64,000 bases of DNA from Bacteroidales bacterium (GCA_017522065.1 JAFXAD010000024.1:1-64000), one strand, 5' to 3'; counted from the first letter of the stretch, positions 28,844-38,953 are shown. A program made the numbers and translations. Notes: a model not told the origin generated them from the sequence alone.

Positions 28844-31800
28844 ATATAGAGTATCGAGCCCTTGACATTTGGATAGCCCATAGCAGAGATGGCATTGACA
28901 TATCCCGACACCTGTTTCTCGTATGATTTGTGTTGCTTCTCTGAGTAGGCTCCTGTCTTGAAGTCGACGACCCAGGTCTCATTATCTGCAAAGACTACCC
29001 TGTCGGGGCGGCAGCGTTCGCCATTCCACGAAATCCACGCCTCGCACTTAACAGAATAGCGAGGATCGAAAAACTTGCTGTGTTCCTCACTCTCGACGGC
29101 ACTATGGATGCGAGCGGAAATCCTCGATGCCGCCTCTTCGTCGAGATTGTTTGCCTTGCAACTCTTTGCCACTACCCTGTCAATGTCGTCCACAGTGATG
29201 ATATGTGCCATCATGTCGTGGATCATTATGCCATACTTCCTGCTGTCCTCTTCGAGCGAGGAGAGGAGCGACTGGCCATCTTCGGCTATGGAGAGCCGGT
29301 CGGTCCACGACGGAAACATCAGCGAGCGAATTTCCTGGATTTCCACTTGTTTCTCCGAATCATCTTCTTCATCGACACTGCGTAGGGCATCATCACCCAT
29401 ACAATAGACCGGCCCGCAGGGTCGGTCGACGACACGCATGGCGACACAGTCGGTGCCCGCCTCTTCGCCATGGGCCTCCGTGCGGATTTTGACGAAAGTT
29501 TTGAGGAGATCTATATTATCGCCCTTCTTGCTGTCCTCGTCACAGATTACCAACAATTTGTCTTCAGGCCTCGTCATGGATACATAAAGCATATTTATAC
29601 TGTCCATCTTGACAAGTCGTTTCTCTTCGTCGAACAAATCGTTGAACAGGGTGTTGTTTTTGATATTGACATAGGCTACGGGCAACCCCGTATCGGTACT
29701 TTCGGGCACATGGACCCACATTGCATCCGTGCTTCGTTCGGAATTGGCGAGCATGACGTTGATGATTATCTTGCTTTCCAACCCTTTGGCCTTATGGATG
29801 GTCAGTAGGTTGACGGCATTCAAGTCGGGCGAGGTTGTGCTGGATTTGGTTTCAATCTTCTCGTCCAAATAATCCAACAGCGAGCTCATGTCCGCCCGTC
29901 CTCGAGGCGAGAAACCGTTAATGCAGTCGAGCAGCGTGGCGACATACGAGGTATCCCTGCCCTGCAAATTGAAGATGCGTACAAGCTCCTCGGTGGCATC
30001 GTAACCCGAAAGGCCTCTGAGGTATCCGACATTGAACTCTATTCCGTGCTTTGAGAGCATAAGGCTCAGATTGAACCCGCATTCTTTCAGCTGCTGCATC
30101 AACTCGCTGACCGTCACGACGTGTGCTACCACACCCGTTTCATATATGAACTCGACAGATTGAACCGCAGCAGTCTGGTCTTTATCATCGCACACATAAT
30201 GCAGCAAGGTCAGCAGCATCTTGACAATCCGACTGTTCTTTAGAATAAACGACTCTGCCGACACAACCGGTACGGAATTTTCTGTCAGATAGTTGGCTAT
30301 ATCGACAAGTGTTTTGTTCTTGCGGGCCAAGACCATTATGTCGCCATAATTGTATTTCTTTTCACGTACCTGGTAATCAATTGTCTGCCGTATGCGTTCC
30401 AGAATATCCTCTTTCTTGCAGAAATCGACCTGCACATAACCGCCCTCGTGCCTGTAATTCTGCCTGAGGTCGGGGTTCTGTTCGCCACCTTCGCCGAAAT
30501 AGAGTTCTTTCAGTTCTGGATTATCAATATTTTTTATAACAAATTTGAAAAAATCGTTGTTGAACGAGACAATGTTGCCAAGAGTTCTGTAGTTGGTATT
30601 CAGCGGTGCCAGCTCCGAATTGCGCTTAAGCGACTGCCCATGAATCTTGCTGTCCACTTCAGGCAGCTGCATGAACTGTCGCACATCACCCTGCCGGAAC
30701 CGATAGATTGCCTGTTTGCCGTCGCCGACAACGAGCGAACGTCGTCCTGCTTCGGGTGTGTCGTCGCTGAATGAGCTTGTCATCGCCTCGTCAATGAGTG
30801 GCAGGAAATTAGTCCACTGGAGTTTGCTCGTGTCCTGGAACTCGTCTATAAGATAATTGGTATACCTCGACCCGATTCGCTCATATATATACGGTGTCGG
30901 TTCGTCAGCGATCTCGGCAGCAATACGTTTGTTAAATTCCGAGATATGCACGGTTTCCTGCTCCGTATAGAACTGATTCTTCAACTGGCTCATCTTGTTG
31001 AGCAAGGCCAGCGAGTATAGATTTGTGAGCAATGCCTTTCGAGTGTTGTACACCTTTACTCCCGAGGTAATTGTCTCATAGGCATGAAGGAACTGTGCAT
31101 ATACTGACTCCAGTTTCGCAATGACATCCGGCTTGGTGCTTTTGGCATACAGCACACCTTCCTCGTAGGCTTTTGCCACAACAGCGTATGGCGAGTCCAA
31201 CTTTCCGAAGTCTCCATTTGCAATCTTCTCCATATAGGTATACACGCTACTGCTCTTGCCCGGAAAGCTGTCATATCCAAGTCCGACCGCGGCACAGGCA
31301 TCGACGAAGCTTCTTGCCGCCGTCTGTGTTGCCGTCTCGTATTCTGTATTCTTGGCCTTTATCCTATCCCTTATGGCGATGAAATCGTCAAATCCAATAT
31401 TCTCTATTTCTGCAAGAAATCCCGGAACCTGTTCTTCAAATATCTGTTCCGACATTTCGTATATTATACTGTCCAATTTGTAGTTCGAGCCGTTCTCCAT
31501 TCTGTTTTCGGCGTACGAGCACAGTATTCGCGTCAGGCTCTCTTCACCTTCTTTTCCGGCCAGGGACAGCAGTTCGTCCACCGTTGTCTTTAGTATCTCT
31601 CTATTGTCGATTGCGAGGTCGAAGTTTACCGGAAGATTCAAGTCGTGAGCAAATGTTCGTACAATCCTATGCACGAAGCTGTCTATCGTACTCACCGAGA
31701 AGTCAGTATACTTATGCAATATTGCTGTCTGAAGCACTTTGCAGCGGGCGATAGTCTCCTCCTGGCTTATGTCAAGATGTTTAGACATTTCTTCAACCAG

Positions 31801-32031
31801 GTTGTGCGTCTTCTTGTCTGACGGGTCGAACACTATTATCCTCCTCAACTGATCCATAATGCGGTCTTTCATCCCGTTGGCAGCCTTGTTGGTGAATGTT
31901 ATGGCCAGGATATGTTCAAACCTGTCCCTCAGATGCGAAGGCGACGCAATGGCGATCTCAAGATATTGGCGGACAAGCGTATACGTCTTGCCAGACCCTG
32001 CCGACGCTCTACATATAACGAATCGTGACAT
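28840..32031 (-). CDS. UvrD/AddA-type helicase-nuclease
   Basis: A 1063-aa superfamily 1 helicase fused to a PD-(D/E)XK nuclease, as in AddA/RecB-type subunits that process double-strand DNA ends for recombination. Walker A ASAGSGKT lies at 9-16 and motif Ia in AITFTNKAA. Motif II is in YLIDEFQDTSKLQW, motif III in VGDGKQAIYRFR, and motifs V/VI in LLTIHKAKGLE and MLYVSMTRPED. The nuclease motif near residues 1018-1037 reads RPDRVVF then VVDFKTG. Its usual partner, an AddB-like nuclease, is not adjacent. The gene converges on the second mini-lipoprotein with a four-base overlap of stops. Confidence 0.93.
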   Translation of the reverse strand: MSRFVICRASAGSGKTYTLVRQYLEIAIASPSHLRDRFEHILAITFTNKAANGMKDRIMDQLRRIIVFDPSDKKTHNLVEEMSKHLDISQEETIARCKVLQTAILHKYTDFSVSTIDSFVHRIVRTFAHDLNLPVNFDLAIDNREILKTTVDELLSLAGKEGEESLTRILCSYAENRMENGSNYKLDSIIYEMSEQIFEEQVPGFLAEIENIGFDDFIAIRDRIKAKNTEYETATQTAARSFVDACAAVGLGYDSFPGKSSSVYTYMEKIANGDFGKLDSPYAVVAKAYEEGVLYAKSTKPDVIAKLESVYAQFLHAYETITSGVKVYNTRKALLTNLYSLALLNKMSQLKNQFYTEQETVHISEFNKRIAAEIADEPTPYIYERIGSRYTNYLIDEFQDTSKLQWTNFLPLIDEAMTSSFSDDTPEAGRRSLVVGDGKQAIYRFRQGDVRQFMQLPEVDSKIHGQSLKRNSELAPLNTNYRTLGNIVSFNNDFFKFVIKNIDNPELKELYFGEGGEQNPDLRQNYRHEGGYVQVDFCKKEDILERIRQTIDYQVREKKYNYGDIMVLARKNKTLVDIANYLTENSVPVVSAESFILKNSRIVKMLLTLLHYVCDDKDQTAAVQSVEFIYETGVVAHVVTVSELMQQLKECGFNLSLMLSKHGIEFNVGYLRGLSGYDATEELVRIFNLQGRDTSYVATLLDCINGFSPRGRADMSSLLDYLDEKIETKSSTTSPDLNAVNLLTIHKAKGLESKIIINVMLANSERSTDAMWVHVPESTDTGLPVAYVNIKNNTLFNDLFDEEKRLVKMDSINMLYVSMTRPEDKLLVICDEDSKKGDNIDLLKTFVKIRTEAHGEEAGTDCVAMRVVDRPCGPVYCMGDDALRSVDEEDDSEKQVEIQEIRSLMFPSWTDRLSIAEDGQSLLSSLEEDSRKYGIMIHDMMAHIITVDDIDRVVAKSCKANNLDEEAASRISARIHSAVESEEHSKFFDPRYSVKCEAWISWNGERCRPDRVVFADNETWVVDFKTGAYSEKQHKSYEKQVSGYVNAISAMGYPNVKGSILYI

Positions 32032-32140
32032 AATTACAAAGCGGAGTGTATATTATTGTTTTGCTTATAGTTTCGGTTCCATTGAAATCCTATTGGGGGT
32101 CATCCTTTGGCTATCGCGGCATACGTCATTTGCATGTATG

Positions 32141-33001
32141 TCACTTGACCACCAAGATGCAGTTGCTCACACCTCTTTCTCCTTCGAAATCCCACTTCCC
32201 GTTATCGGTCGGGTGTGTGACAATGCCGCCATGCGGAAAACCCTTAATATACATTGTTGTTGAGCCTCCGCCATCGAGATTGAGTGCATCGTGGCAGCCT
32301 ATATACCTCAGCAGTTTCTGAAAATCCTGCAGGCTCAGCCCTTCCGACTCGCGTGTGCGGCCATCAACAGTCACGAGCAGTATTGTGCCGTCTCTCTTCA
32401 CTCCTATGGCGGTCCGATTGTGACGATTGGAAACGAAGGTTTTGTCGCTGCGCATCTCAACGAAACGCCCTTTGTACACAAGCAGCGGTCCTGCTGTCAT
32501 TATATTACTGTCTTTCAACTCTCTCTCCGAATTCCGCAGACTGTCTGGGATGAAGATTTCAGGTCTGCCGCCGTTCAGCTTCAATGAACCGTACTGATAA
32601 TATTTTCTATGGATGCTGTCGGTTTTCTGAGGCGTATTTTCGCCCAACTCCTGACCGTCAATCCTTAAATAACATATCGGATTGTGCAACGCCATGTCGA
32701 AAAAACTGCCGTTGATGGCAGCCAGAGCTCCACGACGTTTAGCATGTTCCGAAGTGAGGGTACGCTTCGGTTCATAACTTAAGGCAAGTCGGTTAGGCGA
32801 GTCGGCCGGAATCTCCAACACAGAGATGTATTGGTTTGAGCCAAACAGATTTTTTTTAGTGAAATGAATCCGCTTCAGCACCATACCTTCAAGGCTGTCA
32901 ATCTGCCATTTCGCTCTCACAACCGTCAACGAATCGGCGGTCTGGGACTTTCCAACAACTATATATACAAGCGAAAATAAGAGTAATAATGTTTTCTTCA
33001 T
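32141..33001 (-). CDS. Phosphodiester glycosidase (NAGPA-domain) family protein
   Basis: A 286-aa exported protein with a signal peptide (1-18, after LLFSLVYIVVG). The body matches the phosphodiester glycosidase/NAGPA (former DUF2233) fold, with family blocks AAINGSFFDM, NRTAIGVKRDGTILLVTVDG and NLDGGGSTTMYIKG. Members cleave or bind N-acetylglucosamine phosphodiesters or related glycan links. In this window the setting between a DNA repair gene and a glycosyltransferase gives no further hint. It is probably periplasmic. Confidence 0.88.
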   Translation of the reverse strand: MKKTLLLLFSLVYIVVGKSQTADSLTVVRAKWQIDSLEGMVLKRIHFTKKNLFGSNQYISVLEIPADSPNRLALSYEPKRTLTSEHAKRRGALAAINGSFFDMALHNPICYLRIDGQELGENTPQKTDSIHRKYYQYGSLKLNGGRPEIFIPDSLRNSERELKDSNIMTAGPLLVYKGRFVEMRSDKTFVSNRHNRTAIGVKRDGTILLVTVDGRTRESEGLSLQDFQKLLRYIGCHDALNLDGGGSTTMYIKGFPHGGIVTHPTDNGKWDFEGERGVSNCILVVK

Positions 33002-33052
33002 AGGATATTATATAAAATCAAAATCTCCGCACCTATACAATCATCACATTAT

Positions 33053-34012
33053 CTATCTGTCCATTAATTCGTTTACCTTTTGGGTTATTGCATCCCAGTT
33101 CTGTCTCATCATGCAGTCAAAATGGCCTTTTCGGCAATGTTCTGAGCCCATCCTGCCACACGGACGGCACCTCACGTTCTGCACTTCGAAGTCGAAATGC
33201 TCTGTACCATAGGCATAGAAGCCGAATCGCGGGGTCGTCGAGCCCCAAACAGCCACTACAGGACGATGCATGGCTGCCGCTATGTGCATTATTGCAGAAT
33301 CCGACGACACCACCACCTTCGCGTCCTTCACGACGGATGCAGACTGCTTCAAAGTCGTTTTACCACAGAGGTTTATAACTCTACTACCCAAACCGGCAAC
33401 ACTCTCCCCTATCCTTTCGGCATCGGCAGCGTCGCCGACAAGGACCACATTTCCATGGATACCTGCAGCAAGTTCTGCAATCTTTGCGGGTGGTATCCGC
33501 TTGGTCGCATGTTGCGCTCCGCAAGCAATGACTGCATATCGCTCTTTCGGACAAATGTCTGTCTTCGGAACACACCACTCGACAGCGGATGCAGGATTGC
33601 AATCCTCCGATTGCATAAGTCTCTGTGCCGGAACCATATAACGGTCGACGACGTGCCTGCCCGACATAAAGTCATGCTTTGTCAAGACATACAGCATTTT
33701 ATGCAGATTCTCCTTGCGATACACAAAACTTCTGACGCCCAATGCCATCCGGACGCGACGCGAACGACGGTTGTTATGCAAGTCCAGCACTGCGTCGAAA
33801 TTCTCTTTCTTCAGTTCCTCAACAGCTGTAGCAACTGAATTGTCGAAAACATGGAATGCATCAATTTCGCGCACATCCGACAGCAGGTCGGCAGTAATAC
33901 GTTTTGTAAGCAGATGCACCTCCACATCGGCATGGCTCTTGAGCCATCCAACAACGGGCAGCGTCAACACGACATCGCCTATCGAACTCAAACGTATGAC
34001 CAGTATCTTCAA
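33053..34012 (-). CDS. Glycosyltransferase family 9 (heptosyltransferase-like)
   Basis: Predicted to add heptose or another sugar to lipopolysaccharide core at the cytoplasmic membrane face. I place the start at a TTG (34012) so the protein opens MKILVIRLSSIGDVVLT, the classical GT9 N-terminus, 319 aa. A TTG at 34033 would add seven residues from the repeat region. The nucleotide-sugar donor site is marked by VSSDSAIMHIAAAMHRPVVAVWGST. Cysteines near the C-terminus (CRPCGRMGSEHCRKGHFDC) are typical of many Bacteroidota members. There is no ATG upstream. It is separated from the TamB gene by a repeat element. Confidence 0.9.
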   Translation of the reverse strand: MKILVIRLSSIGDVVLTLPVVGWLKSHADVEVHLLTKRITADLLSDVREIDAFHVFDNSVATAVEELKKENFDAVLDLHNNRRSRRVRMALGVRSFVYRKENLHKMLYVLTKHDFMSGRHVVDRYMVPAQRLMQSEDCNPASAVEWCVPKTDICPKERYAVIACGAQHATKRIPPAKIAELAAGIHGNVVLVGDAADAERIGESVAGLGSRVINLCGKTTLKQSASVVKDAKVVVSSDSAIMHIAAAMHRPVVAVWGSTTPRFGFYAYGTEHFDFEVQNVRCRPCGRMGSEHCRKGHFDCMMRQNWDAITQKVNELMDR

Positions 34013-34033
34013 AATTCCAGTTTTAAAAGACAA

Positions 34034-34310
34034 CTTCTAATTCGTAAAATTCACTTTTTTGTATACAAAACTAATTCGTTGGTTTGGTACGCAAGCATCC
34101 CTGCTTGCGATATTTGGTTTGGTACGCAAGCATCCCTGCTTGCGATATAAATATTCGTATTATTCGTACAATTCGTGTTCAAAAATTCGTAAAATTCACT
34201 TTTTGTATACAAAACTAATTCGTTGGTTTGGTACGCAAGCATCCCTGCTCGCGATATAAATATTCGTATTATTCGTACAATTCGTGTTCAAAAAAATGAT
34301 TATTGGCGCT
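34034..34310. repeat. Composite intergenic repeat with hairpin-bearing copies
   Basis: Two long near-identical blocks start at about 34041 and 34187. Each runs ATTCGTAAAATTCAC...GTATACAAAACTAATTCGTTGGTTTGGTACGCAAGC and continues into the stem-loop GCAAGC-ATCCCT-GCTTGC (second block GCTCGC). The stem-loop segment alone occurs once more at about 34115-34145. The left edge (ACTTCTAATTCG) and right edge (ATTATTGGCGCTC) resemble degenerate ends of the ACCTCTAA/TTAGAGGT elements. It fills the 300-bp gap between TamB and GT9; no gene is seen. Confidence 0.8.
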
Positions 34311-34331
34311 CTCCAACATTCAGTCAGTTTC

Positions 34332-37300
34332 TTACTCTTGCATCTTGGTGTTTTTCTTTTTCCGGCGGAACAATTCCTTGAGGGTGTCGAAGTCGCGTGT
34401 GTATTTGACACCGACGCCCTGCTTATATGGCAAATCGGAACGTGTATAGTCATTGGTGTTGCTACGGTTGAACACAAACAGGTGGAGACGTGGATTGATT
34501 TTATAGCCCACCAGCATGTCGCCCGTCATGTTGTTGTTGCCGCCGGCCTCGGCCATTTCCTTGCTTTCGCCTCCGAAGCCGAAAGTCGATTCAAAGTAGA
34601 ACTTGTTCCACTCCTTGCTGATATCGAGTGCATACTGTTCGTTCCACATCTCGTTGCCTGCCTGATATGCAAAACCGACATCAACGAAATCGACCATGTC
34701 GCTAACCACACTGCCAAGCGTGTTGGCAACCAATCCGTATGCCTCGCTTGCGGCGTTGGACGAAGTCTGTTCTGTCATTGTGGTCGACATGTTGTAGAAT
34801 CGTTTTGACAGAAGCAGCGACACCGTCTGGTTCAGCATGTCTCGCTCGTTATTGCGGTCTATATAGGCAAACACCTCTTCCTGGACACTTTGGTCGGCTC
34901 CAGGCAACCTCAGGTCGAAGTCGATTTCCGGCGACTGCAACGTTCCTCGCAGTGCAATGACATTCTCGACAGTTATAGGTTTCTGCGACTCTGTCGACGA
35001 GTGTGTTCCCGTGAGCGTAGACATATTGACACGTTGCGAGTACACTGCATTTATGTCAAACAGAGCATCGTTCACTGTGCCCGGGAACGTTATCGAACTA
35101 CCCTCATCAACGGCAAACTCCTTGCTTAATACGCCAAGCAGGTCGAGAGCCACCGTACCGGTATTTATCTCATAATCTCCTATTATCGAAAAGGACTGCT
35201 CCGTGCCAACCATAAGCTGCAGGTCGCCGCTCCCCCTAACCTTCACATCGGCTTCGACCGACGAAAAGTCCATCGGAATGTGCATTTGCATGTCCGGCGT
35301 TGTCTCTACATTTATTGTAAGATGGAATTTCGAGTTCGACTCCGTCGTTCCTGTCGCGCGCCAGTTCCCATTGGACTCCGGTTGTTCTGGTTCATTACCG
35401 GTGCTCGGCATATTCAACGGACCTCGCACCGGGTCTACAGAAACCGGAATATCACTATCGTCGTAATACGATTCCGAGACAAAATGAATATAGTCCGCGC
35501 TCTGTACCTCACGCTTATCATCGATAGGAATAGTGAGCACTGTCCCGTCGAGGGTACGCGCATTGATCTCTATTTCAATATTGTCCATACTGCCATCTAC
35601 CGTGCCGTCCACTTCGGACAATACACGGCCAAAGTATGCTTGTGTGCCCGCATTGGCACGACCCGTGTTCATGCAAAGGAGTCGGTCGCTGTGCAATTTC
35701 AAATCCACCACCATATCCTTCAGATGGTTATGACGGACAGCACCGTTGAGCAATGCGACGTTACCCATTTCGTCGACTATCGGCACAGCGTCGAAATCAA
35801 TTTTATCAGTCTCAAGGCCGATTGTATCGTTTATCATATACGTGACGCCCAACATGTCGATTTTTATTCGGCTTTCCTCCATCGAAAGCCAACCCGTAAT
35901 GTCAGGCTCTTTCAACGTGCCTTTGATATCGACTTCGGCGCTGACATGGCCTTCCACTTGTGACGAGAAACCACTGACCATCGGCTGCAATGCTCGCAAT
36001 CCGATGCTTTCGGCCGACACCGCGAAGTCCAATTCAGGGCTTTTCCCTCCCAAAGTCATGAATCCTGATGCCTGGATTGGTATTCGGTTTTCGTCGGTCG
36101 ACGTCAGATACAGATTCAGCTGATTCATGTCGGCATTCCATGTGGACTGGATTCTGGCATCGCCCAATGGTTCGCCGTCGAACATGAGACCTTCAACCGT
36201 CAAGTCGCTGTTGAGGTATGGCGTGGATTTGTCTTTCTGCCACAGGAATCCTATTCTCATGTCGCCATTGGCCCTTCCGTCGATGGTCATGCCGCTCTCA
36301 CCAAGGAATGTGTTGGCCACACCTATTGAGAAATCCGAGAACCTGACGTCTATACTATCATTGTTCTCACCCATTCTGCGGGCTGTCAGCCACATGTGCT
36401 GATTGCCGTTCTCCAAGCCTAAGCCGTCGACGTTGAGACCTTTCTTGGAAGCATAGTTGTCACCCCTTGACGACAGGTGCCACTCCTCGCCTCCCAGCGC
36501 CAGATGCGACGGGTCGACCAGCAAGCTGACGCGGTCGTCTTCTGCCACAACGCGCAGATTGACGTCGCCGCCTCCTACCGTCTTGCTGCTGTTTTCCCAA
36601 TATGCTCTGCAATTGGCGCCTTTATGCGAGCTCTCGACAGAAAAATCGGTATTCTCCGAGAGCAGCAATTCTCCTATCCGCAACTCGTCGCTCGTTGCAC
36701 GCAAACGGTATTTTTCACCAAGGCTTTCGCCATTCAGTCCGACATTATATACCATAACGTTTCCCCACCCCACAGAATCCGAACGCACAATGGTTTTGAG
36801 CGACTCTTCGAAGTTGTAGTTAGCCTGAACCGTAGTACCTTCTGCCAGCGTCAGTTTCGGCACAAACACCCGCAACAGTCCTGCTGTGTCCGTCACCTCC
36901 ACATTAAGTTCAAACCTTGCGTCGGCTATTCTCTCGTAGTTCTCGGCAATTTCTGTCTTGTCCTGCACCGAAGGAATGTATTCGCCCATTCTTTTCACAA
37001 TCTCTCCCAAACCTTCATACCTGAAGTATCCTGTCATTTGGGCATTAGCCACATCGCTTCGCAACGTGATGTTTTTCCAGTGGTTCTGCTCCCTTGCCGT
37101 AAGGGTTGCGTTCTTCAGTTCACAGTGACGTGTCGTCGTGCGCAGTTTCACGCCTTCAGCCTCCAGACGGGCATGGGCATTGCCCTCGGTCCGCGATGCA
37201 TAACGGCCACTGAGGTGAGCGTCCAGCCGAGCCTCTTCGTCGACCGTGTCAGTCCACAGTCCGAGCGTCTTTATATCAACATTTTCAGCATCAATATCAG

Positions 37301-38852
37301 CACGGTAGATTGGTCTGCCGTCTCGCCATTCCACTTCCCCGTGTGCACCGATGCGGCCAATAGCGTCGTCAAGACTTGCCTCCGCAACTATCTTTCCATC
37401 GGCAGCATCAACATCTATGGCAGTTTCGGACATGATTCGATGGCCCTTCAGCACGGTCCGTCCCAATCGTCCCTCCAATGTGGCATTCATCGTCTTCGGG
37501 TCAAAACCATCGCCCTCGAACGTCAGTTCGAATCCCGTCCGGCTCACCCACTCGTTGGGCGCAATGCGGCCAATATAGAATCCGTCCGACTTCAGTTCTC
37601 CGACATAATGATACTCACGCAACTTAGGATTCATGCGCATAATCACGTCTCCCGTCAAATTGCCGGGTTGGCTCTTGACGTCGAGCGTCGCAAAGAAATC
37701 GTATATCGTGCCCGAGAAGGTTGCCTCCATATCGACAAATTCCAGCTGCCGCACCAGCTTTTCAGCCTTCATCTTGATACCGTTCGGATGCCCTACCGCC
37801 GCAAGGTCTTCGTACGTTGTATACAATCTGTGGATGTCGGCGTCGATGACCGTCGAATCGATGTGAGGCAGTCCTCGTATATTCCCATCAAAATCGACAA
37901 CCGACTCTTTGCCAAACGACAAATGCACATTGTCAGCATAGAAATCGGCTATCGGCCCGCCAAAATCGCCCTCGATGTATATTCTCTCGTCCATTCCCCA
38001 CAGCGTGTGCGCCCAGTATGAAGCATCGCGCATGTTGCCATACGAACCTTTGTCGAAATGGCATGTGAAAATCACACTGTCAAGGAAATGTTTCATCGTC
38101 TTCCAATGCGGGAAATCAAGCAGCACATCGCCTATCAGCCGCGAATCGGCTGTTTCGACATGCATATTGGTGGCACTTATTCCGCAGCGCGTAGCGTAGA
38201 CATTCATGTGCATCTCCTTGACTTCCAACCCCGATTTCTCTTTCGTTGTCATCCTGTCTATCCTGCAGGTGACAAAGTCCTTGTCAACTCTGACATTGCG
38301 GAATTGTGCATCTATCTCGCGATACTCCATGTGTTTCACATCCACACCGGGCACGCCCCTTCGTTCCTCCTCACTGCGCAAATCCTTCAAGTCCTGCCTG
38401 TAGCATACATTATCCATCACGAGGTCATCGACAAGAACTTTAAATTCGGGAGCCGCCGAGGTGTCTGAATCGTCCGTTTCTTCCGACGAATAATAGTCGA
38501 TTATGAATCCCAGGTTCAGCCCTCCCGTGTCGATTGCCAAGTGATAATAGGTGTCCTTGAGTTTCACACGGCTGAATGTCAGCCCATGGCTGTCAAACGG
38601 AAACTTTTTGAACCGAAGCGCTATGCATCCGGCCGTACATATAGTGTCATTATCCGGATTAATCAGTTCAACATTGCGCAGCACAAGATGGTTGAAAGGG
38701 TTGCATCCCATCGATCCTATCCGGACCTTGCCACCCCACTCGCGGGAAAAATAGTCGCTTGCCCATGAGCCTGCCATCGACTGCACCAAAGTATAGTTTA
38801 GCAATGCCACAGACACATATACAATCAGCATAATGCCGACCAAAATCCTCAA
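34332..38852 (-). CDS. TamB-like translocation/assembly module protein
   Basis: A giant protein of at least 1506 aa that anchors in the inner membrane by an N-terminal helix (LVGIMLIVYVSVALLNY) and spans the periplasm with long beta-rich repeats. The C-terminal 400 residues are the DUF490/TamB domain (GDYEINTGTVALDL, SEFDLRLPG-like strands, MLNQTVSLLLSKRF). Family members move lipids or help assemble outer-membrane proteins. The start is uncertain. The first allowed codon is TTG at 38852, but in-frame sequence continues upstream to an ATA at 38898-38900 followed by SETTNKTIKKFGKIA, which looks coding. No TamA gene is next to it; tsaD diverges from its 5' end. Confidence 0.88.
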   Translation of the reverse strand: MRILVGIMLIVYVSVALLNYTLVQSMAGSWASDYFSREWGGKVRIGSMGCNPFNHLVLRNVELINPDNDTICTAGCIALRFKKFPFDSHGLTFSRVKLKDTYYHLAIDTGGLNLGFIIDYYSSEETDDSDTSAAPEFKVLVDDLVMDNVCYRQDLKDLRSEEERRGVPGVDVKHMEYREIDAQFRNVRVDKDFVTCRIDRMTTKEKSGLEVKEMHMNVYATRCGISATNMHVETADSRLIGDVLLDFPHWKTMKHFLDSVIFTCHFDKGSYGNMRDASYWAHTLWGMDERIYIEGDFGGPIADFYADNVHLSFGKESVVDFDGNIRGLPHIDSTVIDADIHRLYTTYEDLAAVGHPNGIKMKAEKLVRQLEFVDMEATFSGTIYDFFATLDVKSQPGNLTGDVIMRMNPKLREYHYVGELKSDGFYIGRIAPNEWVSRTGFELTFEGDGFDPKTMNATLEGRLGRTVLKGHRIMSETAIDVDAADGKIVAEASLDDAIGRIGAHGEVEWRDGRPIYRADIDAENVDIKTLGLWTDTVDEEARLDAHLSGRYASRTEGNAHARLEAEGVKLRTTTRHCELKNATLTAREQNHWKNITLRSDVANAQMTGYFRYEGLGEIVKRMGEYIPSVQDKTEIAENYERIADARFELNVEVTDTAGLLRVFVPKLTLAEGTTVQANYNFEESLKTIVRSDSVGWGNVMVYNVGLNGESLGEKYRLRATSDELRIGELLLSENTDFSVESSHKGANCRAYWENSSKTVGGGDVNLRVVAEDDRVSLLVDPSHLALGGEEWHLSSRGDNYASKKGLNVDGLGLENGNQHMWLTARRMGENNDSIDVRFSDFSIGVANTFLGESGMTIDGRANGDMRIGFLWQKDKSTPYLNSDLTVEGLMFDGEPLGDARIQSTWNADMNQLNLYLTSTDENRIPIQASGFMTLGGKSPELDFAVSAESIGLRALQPMVSGFSSQVEGHVSAEVDIKGTLKEPDITGWLSMEESRIKIDMLGVTYMINDTIGLETDKIDFDAVPIVDEMGNVALLNGAVRHNHLKDMVVDLKLHSDRLLCMNTGRANAGTQAYFGRVLSEVDGTVDGSMDNIEIEINARTLDGTVLTIPIDDKREVQSADYIHFVSESYYDDSDIPVSVDPVRGPLNMPSTGNEPEQPESNGNWRATGTTESNSKFHLTINVETTPDMQMHIPMDFSSVEADVKVRGSGDLQLMVGTEQSFSIIGDYEINTGTVALDLLGVLSKEFAVDEGSSITFPGTVNDALFDINAVYSQRVNMSTLTGTHSSTESQKPITVENVIALRGTLQSPEIDFDLRLPGADQSVQEEVFAYIDRNNERDMLNQTVSLLLSKRFYNMSTTMTEQTSSNAASEAYGLVANTLGSVVSDMVDFVDVGFAYQAGNEMWNEQYALDISKEWNKFYFESTFGFGGESKEMAEAGGNNNMTGDMLVGYKINPRLHLFVFNRSNTNDYTRSDLPYKQGVGVKYTRDFDTLKELFRRKKKNTKMQE

Positions 38853-38904
38853 CGCTATTTTACCGAACTTTTTGATAGTCTTGTTAGTTGTTTCCGATAT
38901 AACT

Positions 38905-38931
38905 AAAAAATATTGTTTTTAGTATAAATAC
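38905..38931 (-). promoter_or_regulatory. Possible promoter for the TamB gene
   Basis: On the minus strand TTTG is followed after 20 bases by TATTTTTT (38912-38905), close to TTTG-N19/20-TAnnTTTG. Transcription would start close to the ATA codon, which favours the TTG at 38852 as the start. The last base departs from consensus, so this is tentative. Confidence 0.35.
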
Positions 38932-38945
38932 TCAAAAAAAATAAG

Positions 38946-38953
38946 TATTTTTG
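38946..38953 (+). promoter_or_regulatory. -7 promoter box for tsaD
   Basis: TATTTTTG followed by C matches TAnnTTTG exactly, 28 bp before the tsaD ATG, in the 81-bp divergent gap between TamB and tsaD. Confidence 0.6.

Noticed and set aside
34034..34310. Possible CRISPR or insertion sequence remnant
   Set aside because: Repeats are not regularly spaced and no transposase frame is present; treated as an intergenic repeat element.
36477..38021. A 514-aa open frame antisense to the TamB gene
   Set aside because: It mirrors the TamB coding frame, has no domain-like pattern and a cysteine/histidine-rich composition typical of antisense frames. TamB itself is clearly coding.
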